DNA of 27,497 nucleotides, from positions 1 to 27,497 of the forward strand of contig JAYRWN010000240.1 of NCBI GenBank assembly GCA_041917975.1, written 5' to 3'. Positions 1 to 7,925 of this stretch are shown here, piece by piece (within the stretch, counting starts at the first letter, position 1; each line of letters begins with the position of its first letter). The DNA is from JAYRWN01 sp041917975. GTDB taxonomy: Bacteria > Bacteroidota > Bacteroidia > Chitinophagales > Saprospiraceae. Both the position numbers and the translations under genes were made by a program. The notes under the pieces are model-generated. The model searched no databases. It was not told the origin of the DNA and saw only the letters and a list, made by a program, of their open reading frames with translations.

Positions 1-291
1 ATGAGCCATCAAGGGCCACAGGGCGCACAATATGGTTTCAGGGGGGTCTACCATGAAGTCCTTCCACACCATAAAATTATTAAGACTTCGGAGTTTGAGG
101 GATTACCCCAAAAGTTAGAGCCGGTATTGGAAATAACCACTTTTGAGTCCATTAGTGCTAAGCAAACTAAAGTGACCATTCACACTTTATGTCCCTCAGC
201 AGCTTACCGGGATGCCATGATCCAGGCAAATATGGAACCCATATTACAAATGACGCATGGTCAACTGGATGAACTTCTCGCCGGAGGTTAA
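1..291 (+). CDS. SRPBCC / AHSA1-like protein, C-terminal part (5' truncated by window edge)
   Basis: Ninety-six residues are visible, ending at a TAA. The pattern matches the C-terminal half of the AHSA1 (activator of Hsp90 ATPase homologue 1-like) SRPBCC ligand-binding fold: a GVYHEVLPHHKIIKT strand pair, a TFESI turn, a TKVTIHT strand, then the terminal helix with RDAMIQANMEP and a final QLDELLA. Members are usually about 140-160 residues, so roughly 50 N-terminal residues should lie left of the window. The ATG at position 1 is therefore probably an internal methionine, not the start. These proteins are cytoplasmic and bind small hydrophobic ligands or partners; no specific substrate can be read here. 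The gene converges on the minus-strand T9SS gene, with a hairpin between them. Confidence 0.8.
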   Translation: MSHQGPQGAQYGFRGVYHEVLPHHKIIKTSEFEGLPQKLEPVLEITTFESISAKQTKVTIHTLCPSAAYRDAMIQANMEPILQMTHGQLDELLAGG

Positions 292-309
292 TTCTAGTGA
301 TATTAAATA

Positions 310-332
310 ACCCCGGCAGTAAATACCGGGGT
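310..332. terminator. Hairpin between convergent genes, possible bidirectional terminator
   Basis: ACCCCGG and CCGGGGT form a 7-bp GC-rich stem around a 9-nt loop, 19 bp after the stop of the SRPBCC gene and 38 bp beyond the stop of the opposing gene. Neither side has a proper T run, so intrinsic termination is only plausible. Confidence 0.4.
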
Positions 333-370
333 ATATGTGGCTAAACAAACAGATTAAGTCAAAAGATACG

Positions 371-1144
371 CTATTGTAACTTAAGGATGCGGGACTGCAG
401 GCGTTGTTTACCTTGTTGCACTTTTAAATAATAAGTTCCAGCCGGCCAGGACTGTCCGGACAGGCGTAAAAATGACTGCCCGGGGCCAGATGATAATCGC
501 CCAGACGTCATCGTCCGTCCTAATAAATCCATTACTTGGTAATCCACGGTTTCCAAACATTCGGAAGTGATATGTACCCCCGCAGTTTCTACAAATGGAT
601 TAGGGTAGACGGACACTTGCAAACATGAAGCGGTGCTAGGTCCGGTAAGCTGCCCGACATCCACAGTAGCGGTCGTTTCCTTTTTTAACTCTGCTTCCAG
701 ACGCACTTCACTGAACCCATAACATGTGCCACCATAGTTAGAAAGAGGTGTTATTAATAAATAACGAAAAACGGCTTTTTTTAAATCAGGGCCATTCTGC
801 CCTTCATAGCGGTTGTGCCCACCCCCTTTTTCAAGAGTAAATTTTCCGCCGCTAATCCAGTTCACGCCATCCTCCGAATAATCGACAGTTGCTTCGCGTA
901 TTCCCCAGTCCAAATGCGCCGGATCGTTAGCATTCCATAACTTAATTTTATCAACCTCATAGAAATTACCCAAGTCATACAGTATCCAATGGGATTCCCC
1001 ATATTTCGTATTAGGGTTAGGGGTAGTTTCACAAGATATCCAACCGTCAAACCAATTTGTAGAATGGCGGTCAGGGAAACATTGGCCCGCAAGAAGAGAA
1101 GGGAGCATCAGTCCCATCAACGCACTATATATAAATCGAATCAT
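371..1144 (-). CDS. Secreted discoidin-like (F5/8 type C) protein with T9SS C-terminal sorting domain
   Basis: The start is placed at the ATG at 1144. This gives a clean Sec signal peptide (MIRFIYSALMGLMLPSLLAG, cleavage probably before Gln-Cys), whereas the upstream ATG at 1180 would put polar residues ahead of it. The middle of the protein resembles a discoidin/F5-8 type C galactose-binding-like domain: a YDLGNFYEVDKIKLW strand, VDYSEDGVNW, and a YGFSEVRLEA strand near its end. The last 80 or so residues are a T9SS type A sorting domain with VYPNPF, a DLLGR turn and a WPAGTYYLKV strand, so the protein is probably exported by the Por system and anchored at or released from the surface. It lies 54 bp after the DUF1501 gene on the same strand and is probably its third operon member. 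The ligand is unknown. Confidence 0.82.
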   Translation of the reverse strand: MIRFIYSALMGLMLPSLLAGQCFPDRHSTNWFDGWISCETTPNPNTKYGESHWILYDLGNFYEVDKIKLWNANDPAHLDWGIREATVDYSEDGVNWISGGKFTLEKGGGHNRYEGQNGPDLKKAVFRYLLITPLSNYGGTCYGFSEVRLEAELKKETTATVDVGQLTGPSTASCLQVSVYPNPFVETAGVHITSECLETVDYQVMDLLGRTMTSGRLSSGPGQSFLRLSGQSWPAGTYYLKVQQGKQRLQSRILKLQ

Positions 1145-1198
1145 AAAGTCAGAATTTTTTGGTTGTTGAATAATTAACACTTGTCCCCAACGGGAATT

Positions 1199-2602
1199 TT
1201 AAAAATTCAAAAATCCGATTGGCTTGCTGGTTGAATTAAGGTTATAAAAATTACTTAAATTGGGGAAGATGTCCTTTAAAGAAGATTTGTTAACCCCAAA
1301 CCACATGGCCAGCTCGCTAAAGTATTGGTCAACCGAAGTGGTCGGGATCAAGACGCCATTACCCAGCTCCAAGGAGTTTTCTAAAGCCAGACTGGGGTAT
1401 TTACCATAAATTTTACCTCCGGCTACCGGGCCTCCCATGGTCATCACATTACCACCCCAGGCATGATCCGTACCGTTGCCGTTGGAGGTGAGTGTACGGC
1501 CAAATTCAGACACGCTGAAGGTTACCACGTTATCGGTCATGTTTATTTCTTTCAGCACATCGGCAAACTCGCCCCAGGCGTTGCTTACCGTTCCCAACAT
1601 ATCCTGCTGATTGGCTAACACCTCATCATGATGGTCCCAGCCCCCAAAATCCACCAGGAAGATTTGGCGTTTCATACCCAATTCTTTGCGGGCAGCGATG
1701 ACCCTGGCGATCATTTGGAAACTATTTGATAAATAGTTATCGGTAAAAGTGGTTTTAAATTCCCCCACATGGGATAAAGCCTCATTAAACAATATGGAGG
1801 CATCACGGGATACACGGATCACATCCACATACGTTTGCTGAAAAATATTTTGGTACTGATGTTCCACCAGGCTATCAATAGCAGCGGTGCGCATGCGATT
1901 GATGACATCCCACTGATCGGTAACGCCATAACCGTAAATACCCTCACTGCCGTTATTCGGATCGATGGCGTATTCAATGGTAGTTTTTCCAGATTGAAAG
2001 ACATTGGTTCCGGCCAAGGAAATGTTCATAGATATCCCATTGTCCTTATTTACACTTTTTACCATGTCGGCGATACGACCACCCCACCCTACGGCTGAAC
2101 GCTCGTGAGGAAAAGCAGTCTGCCATTGCTGCATCTGATCAGAATGTGAGAAGAGTCCTAATGGCAAATCAAAGTCATTCTTCTCCCAATCCGCTTTAGT
2201 GGTAGGCTGAACCAATGTGCCGATGTTAGCGATGAAAGCCAGCTTGCGATCATTAAATAACCCGCGTACCCGGCCCATGGAAGGATGAAGGCCATATGAA
2301 CGACCCCCGGCATTTTGTACGTTAAGCGTTAAAAGGCCTTCACGAGCTAACGCGAGATTAGACCGGGTGACGGAGTAATCTTTGTATTCGTCACTGGCCA
2401 TGGGTACAAGCATATTATACGAGTCGTTACCCCCGGATAACAACACACACACCAGGGCTTTATAATCTTCCTCCGGGCCACTGAATAATCCGGCGGCAGC
2501 ACCGATAGCTTTCAAGTTAATCAATGATGAATAAAGGGTAGTCATGCCCATGGCTCCGCACCCTAATTTGCTCATGAATTTTCTTCTGTTTAATTGTTCC
2601 AT
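1199..2602 (-). CDS. DUF1501 family protein with Tat signal
   Basis: A 467-residue protein of the DUF1501 family, related to the alkaline phosphatase/sulfatase fold. The N-terminus has a twin-arginine motif (NRRKFMSK, residues 5-12) followed by a moderately hydrophobic segment, so Tat export of a folded, possibly metal-loaded protein is likely. Family marks include LLSGGNDSYNMLVP near residue 55, DFGGWDHHDE in the middle, and SEFGRT followed by GTDHAWGGN further on; the His/Asp residues there resemble metal ligands. It starts 10 bp after the DUF1800 stop, so the two are translationally close and almost certainly co-transcribed. DUF1501/DUF1800 pairs are widespread in Bacteroidota, Planctomycetota and Proteobacteria. 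To my knowledge no biochemical role is established, so phosphatase- or sulfatase-like activity is only an inference. Confidence 0.93.
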   Translation of the reverse strand: MEQLNRRKFMSKLGCGAMGMTTLYSSLINLKAIGAAAGLFSGPEEDYKALVCVLLSGGNDSYNMLVPMASDEYKDYSVTRSNLALAREGLLTLNVQNAGGRSYGLHPSMGRVRGLFNDRKLAFIANIGTLVQPTTKADWEKNDFDLPLGLFSHSDQMQQWQTAFPHERSAVGWGGRIADMVKSVNKDNGISMNISLAGTNVFQSGKTTIEYAIDPNNGSEGIYGYGVTDQWDVINRMRTAAIDSLVEHQYQNIFQQTYVDVIRVSRDASILFNEALSHVGEFKTTFTDNYLSNSFQMIARVIAARKELGMKRQIFLVDFGGWDHHDEVLANQQDMLGTVSNAWGEFADVLKEINMTDNVVTFSVSEFGRTLTSNGNGTDHAWGGNVMTMGGPVAGGKIYGKYPSLALENSLELGNGVLIPTTSVDQYFSELAMWFGVNKSSLKDIFPNLSNFYNLNSTSKPIGFLNF

Positions 2603-2611
2603 GGTCGGTTT

Positions 2612-4414
2612 TTATTTTAAAATGGCATAATCGGGTGAAATCATAATCAGGTACAAGGCCAGACGTATACGGTCATCACGGTAGTCTCCCCAGATCACAT
2701 TGCTGATGGCGGACTTAATGATGGAGCGGGTCCGATCCGAAAGTTGGCCATGGGTAAATAGCATATCCAGCCGATTGAGTAGTACTTCCGGATCCCGGGC
2801 TAACGGCAACAATTCATCCAACACCAACCATGCCGGAGGATTACCTTCTTCCCATGTCCACAAGACATTATCCCAGATGGCCCAATTATTAACCTGGTTT
2901 ATGTATCCAACGCTGGTTTTAGTATTGTGAATCTGAAATTCCGGAGCAACTAACCCCTGGGATGCAATAGCACCAATAGGCTGAAAGTCCGGAAGAAAAA
3001 AATTAAAAACTGATGGTGCTCCTAGTGGGGATTGGCCGGTTTTTTCCCAAAATTCATAGCCAATATTCCAGTAACGTTCATAATATTGCTCCAATTTCAT
3101 GGCTTTGGCAAAATGTGTATAACGCACAAGGGGCTCGCGAAGCATACCCTCCAGCGGATTTTCGATGCTGGCGCAGGAGCGGGCTTCATTGTCTAACAAT
3201 ACAGCTTTAATCACTGCTTTAAGATCACCGCGTACACCGGCGCCATTGTCGTTAAACGCGGTGGCTACGCGGTCTATGTAACCTGGCGTGGGATTACTAG
3301 TGACTAATCTTTGAATAAAATGCCGAGCGATGAACGGTCCAACATTTGGATGATTAAATAAATGGTCCAAAGCCATTTCGATATCTTTCATCCCACTGTT
3401 CCCGGCCGGAATCTCCTTATCCCCAAGGATGGTTTTTACTCCGGGCTCATGCCACTCCTCATACATTTTCATGGGTTGGGTCAGGTCATTCAAGTAAATA
3501 CCTATACCAAATTCAGGGGCTTCGAGGTACATATTGGGTTTAATAGCACTAGCTCCAAGCCCGGTGAATATTTTTGCCAGCTCACGGATATCGTTCTGAT
3601 CATAGGTTGGAATGTTATTTCCGGATGCGTCCACTTTCCGCGAGCCATCCCGGTTAAGTTCGTATAAGCCAATGGTAAAAAGTTGCATGATTTCGCGGGC
3701 ATAATTCTCATCGGGATGAATATTTTCTTCCTCATTGGTTTTTGGGTTGTCCAAATGGCTCAGATAAAAACCCATACAAGGATGAAGAGTCACTTCACGC
3801 AACACATCCCGGTAATTTTTAAAAGCATTTTTAAGAAATATATCGTAATAAGCCGCCAGGCCAAACCCATAACTCCCCAGGTCTGAGTTAGTGCTGATCA
3901 CTAACAATTCGCTTAAGGCCAACGCGATTCGATGGCGTAATTTATCTTCACCGGTCACTGCCTGCTGCCACCAGGCATAATTAAACACGTTCCAATAAGG
4001 CTCTGTTGGAACTTCCTCCGGATTACCACCCCGCTCCAGATAGATACGCACCAAAGTATCAAAAATTGCTCTGGTTTCGGGCAAGATGTAGGTTGGATCC
4101 AGAGTCATCTGTTCATCGATCCAGTTCTCCATGCCCGCCGCCATCACCCGGTTTATGTCGGTGAGGTTAGCCCCCAGGCTAGCCTGAGCCAGGAAACGGG
4201 ACGCTTCGAGCGCAGGTCCGTGCAGACCACTACCATCCAGAGTTTTTTGTCCTGTTGCAAGGCTGTCCCAATTAGGCGCCCGGTAATTATGACTGGTGGT
4301 GACCTTGATGCCTTGGCTGTAGCCTCCGCCCAGTATTAATTTTTGTTGTGCTTGACTCACCGAACCTAGCACCAAGGCCATAAAAGCCCCGAGAAATGCT
4401 TGACGTATCTCCAT
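2612..4414 (-). CDS. DUF1800 family secreted protein
   Basis: A 600-residue protein with a Sec signal peptide at the N-terminus (hydrophobic core FLGAFMALVLGSV, cleavage likely after SQA near residue 22). DUF1800 family marks are clear: RFLAQASLGANLTDI near residue 55, a long helical region with RHRIALALSELLVIS, HPCMGFYLSH, and the signature ENYAREIMQLFTIGLYEL around residue 240; FIARHFIQRLV lies in the second half. It ends without a T9SS domain, so it is expected to be periplasmic or surface-associated through a partner. It is the first gene of the unit DUF1800, DUF1501, discoidin/T9SS protein. The function is unknown; the constant genomic partnership with DUF1501 suggests the two act together. 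Confidence 0.93.
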   Translation of the reverse strand: MEIRQAFLGAFMALVLGSVSQAQQKLILGGGYSQGIKVTTSHNYRAPNWDSLATGQKTLDGSGLHGPALEASRFLAQASLGANLTDINRVMAAGMENWIDEQMTLDPTYILPETRAIFDTLVRIYLERGGNPEEVPTEPYWNVFNYAWWQQAVTGEDKLRHRIALALSELLVISTNSDLGSYGFGLAAYYDIFLKNAFKNYRDVLREVTLHPCMGFYLSHLDNPKTNEEENIHPDENYAREIMQLFTIGLYELNRDGSRKVDASGNNIPTYDQNDIRELAKIFTGLGASAIKPNMYLEAPEFGIGIYLNDLTQPMKMYEEWHEPGVKTILGDKEIPAGNSGMKDIEMALDHLFNHPNVGPFIARHFIQRLVTSNPTPGYIDRVATAFNDNGAGVRGDLKAVIKAVLLDNEARSCASIENPLEGMLREPLVRYTHFAKAMKLEQYYERYWNIGYEFWEKTGQSPLGAPSVFNFFLPDFQPIGAIASQGLVAPEFQIHNTKTSVGYINQVNNWAIWDNVLWTWEEGNPPAWLVLDELLPLARDPEVLLNRLDMLFTHGQLSDRTRSIIKSAISNVIWGDYRDDRIRLALYLIMISPDYAILK

Positions 4415-4586
4415 GTATAAAAAGTTTATCTATGCTTAAATTGGTCTTTTAAGGATAAACGAAAAATTTGTAAATACGAGAGAGACTTAAGGAATCCAAT
4501 GGGTCCTGCACCCAAAAAAAAGCGACAATTGCACTACAAACACTTCGTGCGCAGGATGGATTAAAGAGGGATTTGGTAAAAAAACG

Positions 4587-4608
4587 CAGACTAAATGACT
4601 TTAGTCTG
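4587..4608 (-). terminator. Intrinsic terminator, third in series
   Basis: CAGACTAAA and TTTAGTCTG form a perfect 9-bp stem with a 4-nt loop. Read on the minus strand, the stem is followed by CG and then a run of seven T. It is the last of three terminators between ftsZ and the DUF1800 gene. Confidence 0.75.
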
Positions 4609-4695
4609 TCCTGATCTAAATTTATTTAAAAAAATTTTAATATCCTGGTTATTTATGACCCATTTTAATGAGGACTGTCTCGCAGATAAAAAAAA

Positions 4696-4715
4696 AGGGC
4701 GCACATTTGCGCCCT
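4696..4715 (-). terminator. Intrinsic terminator, second in series
   Basis: GGGCGC/GCGCCC stem (7 bp counting the outer A-T pair) with a 6-nt loop, followed on the minus strand by nine T. It lies 2 nt after the first 35-bp leader copy in transcription direction. Confidence 0.88.
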
Positions 4716-4716
4716 A

Positions 4717-4751
4717 AACCATAAACCAATCTCAGAAAAAGACGAAATAAA
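4717..4751 (-). repeat. 35-bp direct repeat, copy 1 (terminator leader)
   Basis: Identical over 35 bp to 4854-4888. On the minus strand it is pyrimidine-rich, ends in GATTGGTTTATGGTT, and leads into the hairpin at 4696-4715. No stable structure was seen within the repeat. Confidence 0.9.
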
Positions 4752-4829
4752 GGAAAGATCTTAAAAATAATATTATATATTATTATTTAGATTTTTATAC
4801 ATTAAAAAAAAACATAAAGTTTTAAAAAA

Positions 4830-4853
4830 GCCTGGACGCCTATGCGTCCAGGC
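4830..4853 (-). terminator. Intrinsic terminator, first after ftsZ
   Basis: GCCTGGACGC and GCGTCCAGGC form a perfect 10-bp stem with a CTAT loop (plus-strand sense), followed on the minus strand by six T. It begins directly after the second 35-bp leader copy. It lies about 180 bp beyond the ftsZ stop and is the first strong terminator of the dcw operon. Confidence 0.9.
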
Positions 4854-4888
4854 AACCATAAACCAATCTCAGAAAAAGACGAAATAAA
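4854..4888 (-). repeat. 35-bp direct repeat, copy 2 (terminator leader)
   Basis: Exact copy of 4717-4751, offset by 137 bp in the same orientation. It abuts a hairpin whose sequence is unrelated to the hairpin beside copy 1. Confidence 0.9.
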
Positions 4889-5030
4889 AGAAAAAATTTT
4901 ACGGTCAGACCTGATGGATACTAATGATCATACACCGGGCCCAGCCTATTATTTATCAACGTGTAGTCATGTTCAACTCTGGTCAGGCGCACATTTGCAA
5001 ACCTGGCTTCATCCAATTAAATATCCGCTT

Positions 5031-6506
5031 CTAATCCACATTATCATGCAGGTAGGAATTACCTTCTTTGATCTGCGGCTCATCATCATCGGATAACACC
5101 CATTTTGAGCGGTCCGGAACTGAGGAATGTGGCACGTCATCCAAGGTCACGTTTCGTCGTAAATACGCTGGTTTAGCTTCCAGGTCCATGACACTCTTAG
5201 GATTATTAAGTTTTATATTGGTGCGGCGAAGTTGTTCCCGGCGCTGCTGTTCGCGCTGAATAAACAGCTTTTTTTCTTCATCCGACATATCGGGTTCAAC
5301 TTTTACCATCGGTTCATCCAGGGCTTGCCTGTTCTGAATATCGTTGAAAGTGTCTACGACATGATGGAAGGTAAATGTATTGGGGCCGTCCATTTCCATC
5401 TCTACTTTATCCTCTTTTACCGGTTCTGCCTGGACCGGGTTAGAAGTAGCCGGAGGCATGGAGATGGAAACCGTGGGCTGAAAGGTGGTGGCTGGGACGA
5501 CCGGACGACGTACTTCGGGGCGTGCCGTGTCTAACTCGCGGTTTTTATGTTTATTTTCAAAGCCGGTGGCAATAACCGTAACGGTTATTTTATCCCCCAG
5601 TTCTTCGCGTATGCAATGACCCCAGATCAGATCAGTTCCACGCCCTGCCTCTTCCTGGACATATTCGGTAATTTCAAAAATTTCATCCATGGTCACTTCC
5701 GAATTCCCGGAGGTAATATTCAGCAGGATATGCTTTGCGCCCCGAATGTCATTATCTTCAAGTAATGGACTGTTTAAAGCCATATCTACGGCTTTACGTG
5801 CCCGATCCGGTCCTTCTGCGGTGGCTGTTCCCATGATAGCGACACCAGATTCGCGCATGACCGTATTCACATCCTCAAAGTCCACATTGACATAACCCGG
5901 AACGGTGATGATTTCTGCAATGCCTTTGGCTGCTGTAGTCAGGATGTTGTCTGCATGGCCAAAAGCCTGGGATAATGAAAGATTACCATATATTTCGCGA
6001 AGCTTATCGTTGGAGATGACGATGATAGAATCTACATTATCCTTTAGATCATCCAGTCCTCCATTAGCCTGTTCATTGCGCCGGCGACCCTCAAAGGTAA
6101 AAGGTACTGTGACAATGGCTACGGTAAGCAAGCCCATCTCTTTAGCTACGCGGGCAATGATCGGTGCTGCTCCGGTACCGGTCCCACCTCCCATACCGGC
6201 GGTGATAAAAACCATTTTAGTGCCTTCAGACAGCAAATCTCTTATTTCTTCGATAGACTCCTCGCAGGCCAGTTTGCCTACTTCCGGTTTTGACCCAGCT
6301 CCACGTCCTTCTGTTAAATATGGACCCAGCTGAACCTTGGTGGGAACCGGGCTAAGATCCATACTCTGGTTATCCGTGTTGGAGATGATGAAGTCAACGC
6401 CGATGATACCTTGTTTGTACATGTGCGTGACCGCATTCGAACCACCTCCACCAACACCAATAACCTTGATGATGGATTTTTCTTCTTTAGGTAAATCAAA
6501 AATCAT
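5031..6506 (-). CDS. ftsZ: Cell division GTPase FtsZ
   Basis: Tubulin-like GTPase that polymerises into the Z ring at midcell. The 491 residues include the nucleotide loop GVGGGGSNAV (17-26), the tubulin signature GGGTGTG (106-112), and the T7 loop NVDFEDV (207-213) that completes the active site of the next subunit. A long variable linker (about 325-435) follows. Then comes an AYLRR stretch that looks like the conserved C-terminal peptide used by FtsA and other partners. About 35 further residues end in LHDNVD, a tail I associate with Bacteroidota FtsZ. It is the last gene of the dcw operon, 40 bp after ftsA, with terminators downstream. All key residues are present. Confidence 0.98.
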   Translation of the reverse strand: MIFDLPKEEKSIIKVIGVGGGGSNAVTHMYKQGIIGVDFIISNTDNQSMDLSPVPTKVQLGPYLTEGRGAGSKPEVGKLACEESIEEIRDLLSEGTKMVFITAGMGGGTGTGAAPIIARVAKEMGLLTVAIVTVPFTFEGRRRNEQANGGLDDLKDNVDSIIVISNDKLREIYGNLSLSQAFGHADNILTTAAKGIAEIITVPGYVNVDFEDVNTVMRESGVAIMGTATAEGPDRARKAVDMALNSPLLEDNDIRGAKHILLNITSGNSEVTMDEIFEITEYVQEEAGRGTDLIWGHCIREELGDKITVTVIATGFENKHKNRELDTARPEVRRPVVPATTFQPTVSISMPPATSNPVQAEPVKEDKVEMEMDGPNTFTFHHVVDTFNDIQNRQALDEPMVKVEPDMSDEEKKLFIQREQQRREQLRRTNIKLNNPKSVMDLEAKPAYLRRNVTLDDVPHSSVPDRSKWVLSDDDEPQIKEGNSYLHDNVD

Positions 6507-6546
6507 GACCTTAGTTTTAGAGATTCATTAAATGGTTTTATAAATA

Positions 6547-7896
6547 TTAACGCAAATCGGGATCCGGACTGGCCTCAAAAAATTGTTTGGTTTTCGTAAA
6601 CAAGCGATTGTACCAATTCTCATCAGCATTAGCCATATCATGAGCATGCACAGGCCTTGGCGCTGGCTGATCTATGACTTCTACTTTCTGGTCTTGTACC
6701 GGTTCCGGTCGTTTTGTTTCCTTTTTCTTTAGTTCGTTTAATTTTATTCCATGGATCAAGAGACCAATCCCGGTGGCAAAAATTGGGCTGGCCAATTGTT
6801 CTTCGTAACCATGCGCTAAGTGTTCTACCGGCAATCCTATTCGCGCCGGCATTCCGGTGTGGTATTCGGCCAACAGATCAATATGTTTTAATAAAGCACC
6901 TCCACCGGTAAGAACGATACCTGCTATGAGCTTTCTTTCGTAACCCGACCTCCTTATTTCCCATAACACATAGTCAAAGATCTCCTCCAAGCGTGCTTGT
7001 ACGATTTTGGACAGATTTTTCTCCGAGATCTCTTTTGGCTCACGGCCTTTGATCCCGGATATGGTAATGATGCGATTATCGACTATTTCATCAGCCAGGG
7101 CACAACCAAACTTAATTTTAAGCTTTTCAGCCTGGTCATTCATCACGGTACATCCTTCTTTGATGTCTTTGGTGATGACGTTACCGCCAAATGGTATGAC
7201 CGCCGTATGACGAATAATGCCTTCCTGGAAGATGGTGATGTCGGTGGTCCCGCCACCGATGTCTATTAATACGACACCGGCCTCTTTTTCCTGCCTGCTT
7301 AACACCGATTCAGCACTAGCTATGGGCTCTAAGGTCATATCAGAGGTTTTTAACCCTACCTTTTCTATGCAGCGCAAGATGTTGTTGGATGCAGAGATTT
7401 GACCGGTAATGATATGGAAATTAGCCTCCAGACGCACACCAGACATGCCGATCGGGTCGGTTATACCTTCTTCATGATCAATGGTATATTCCTGGGGGAT
7501 GACATGCAGGATTTTATCGCCGGGAGGAAGGACCAATTTATACATGTCATTGATCAATTTGTCGATATCTGTCTGAGCTATCTCCAACTGCCCATTATCC
7601 CGGGTAAGAATACCGCGGTGCTGCAGGCTTTTAATGTGTTGGCCCGCAATACCCACATGAATATCGGTGATCTCCAGATTAGATGATCTTTCTGCCATAT
7701 CGACAGCATCGGAGATGGCCTTCACCGTCTTATCGATATTGGATACTACTCCGCGCAGCACACCCTCCGAGTCCACCTTTCCCAGACCCAAAATATCGAT
7801 TTTGCCATATTCGTTGCGTTTTCCAACCAACACACAAACTTTAGTGGTACCAATGTCCAGTGCAACCACCGGTTCAGATTTTTTCATCAAGCTCAT
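6547..7896 (-). CDS. ftsA: Cell division protein FtsA
   Basis: Actin-like ATPase that anchors FtsZ to the membrane and signals to the septal synthases. The 449 residues show the phosphate-1 motif (LDIGTTK, 13-19), the SHS2-type insertion after about residue 85, the phosphate-2 motif (VLIDIGGGTTD) and the adenosine motif (IVLTGGGALL). The extreme C-terminus contains NWYNRLFTKTKQFFEA, fitting the amphipathic membrane-targeting helix, after a proline-rich linker. It follows ftsQ by 29 bp and precedes ftsZ by 40 bp, the standard order. Start at the first ATG; the Met at residue 4 is a possible alternative. Confidence 0.97.
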   Translation of the reverse strand: MSLMKKSEPVVALDIGTTKVCVLVGKRNEYGKIDILGLGKVDSEGVLRGVVSNIDKTVKAISDAVDMAERSSNLEITDIHVGIAGQHIKSLQHRGILTRDNGQLEIAQTDIDKLINDMYKLVLPPGDKILHVIPQEYTIDHEEGITDPIGMSGVRLEANFHIITGQISASNNILRCIEKVGLKTSDMTLEPIASAESVLSRQEKEAGVVLIDIGGGTTDITIFQEGIIRHTAVIPFGGNVITKDIKEGCTVMNDQAEKLKIKFGCALADEIVDNRIITISGIKGREPKEISEKNLSKIVQARLEEIFDYVLWEIRRSGYERKLIAGIVLTGGGALLKHIDLLAEYHTGMPARIGLPVEHLAHGYEEQLASPIFATGIGLLIHGIKLNELKKKETKRPEPVQDQKVEVIDQPAPRPVHAHDMANADENWYNRLFTKTKQFFEASPDPDLR

Positions 7897-7925
7897 AGAC
7901 CTAAGTTTTGTAGTTTCTAAATTTT

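Larger units (their letters stand above)
4415..5030. other. Gene-free 616-bp stretch between ftsZ and the DUF1800 unit
   Basis: Both flanking genes are on the minus strand. The stretch contains three minus-strand intrinsic terminators and two identical 35-bp leaders, each listed separately. It also has a weak AT-only hairpin at 4766-4784 between the two leader units. A 13-bp word from the 4697-4714 hairpin (GGCGCACATTTGC) recurs at 4986-4998, close to the ftsZ stop. No convincing coding region is present. The DUF1800 promoter should lie within about 100 bp of 4414, but no clear TAnnTTTG element was found. Confidence 0.7.

Noticed and set aside
1145..1180. Upstream ATG for the T9SS protein, adding 12 residues
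   Set aside because: It would place polar residues before the signal peptide; the internal ATG at 1144 gives a standard signal sequence.
4766..4784. AATAATAT-TAT-ATATTATT hairpin
   Set aside because: It is made only of A and T in an AT-rich gap. The stem is weak and expected by chance at this composition.
4717..4888. Two-copy 35-bp repeat as a minimal CRISPR array
   Set aside because: There are only two copies, the 102-bp interval is far longer than a spacer, terminator hairpins are present within it, and no cas gene is nearby.
4842..5096. Plus-strand ORF of 84 codons starting inside the first terminator hairpin
   Set aside because: It starts in the hairpin loop, runs through the 35-bp repeat and overlaps the ftsZ 3' end antisense. 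It has no ribosome-binding site and no recognisable protein features.
5905..6333. 142-codon plus-strand ORF opposite ftsZ
   Set aside because: It lies wholly antisense to a highly conserved gene, and its composition follows from ftsZ codon bias. No domain or start signal was seen.
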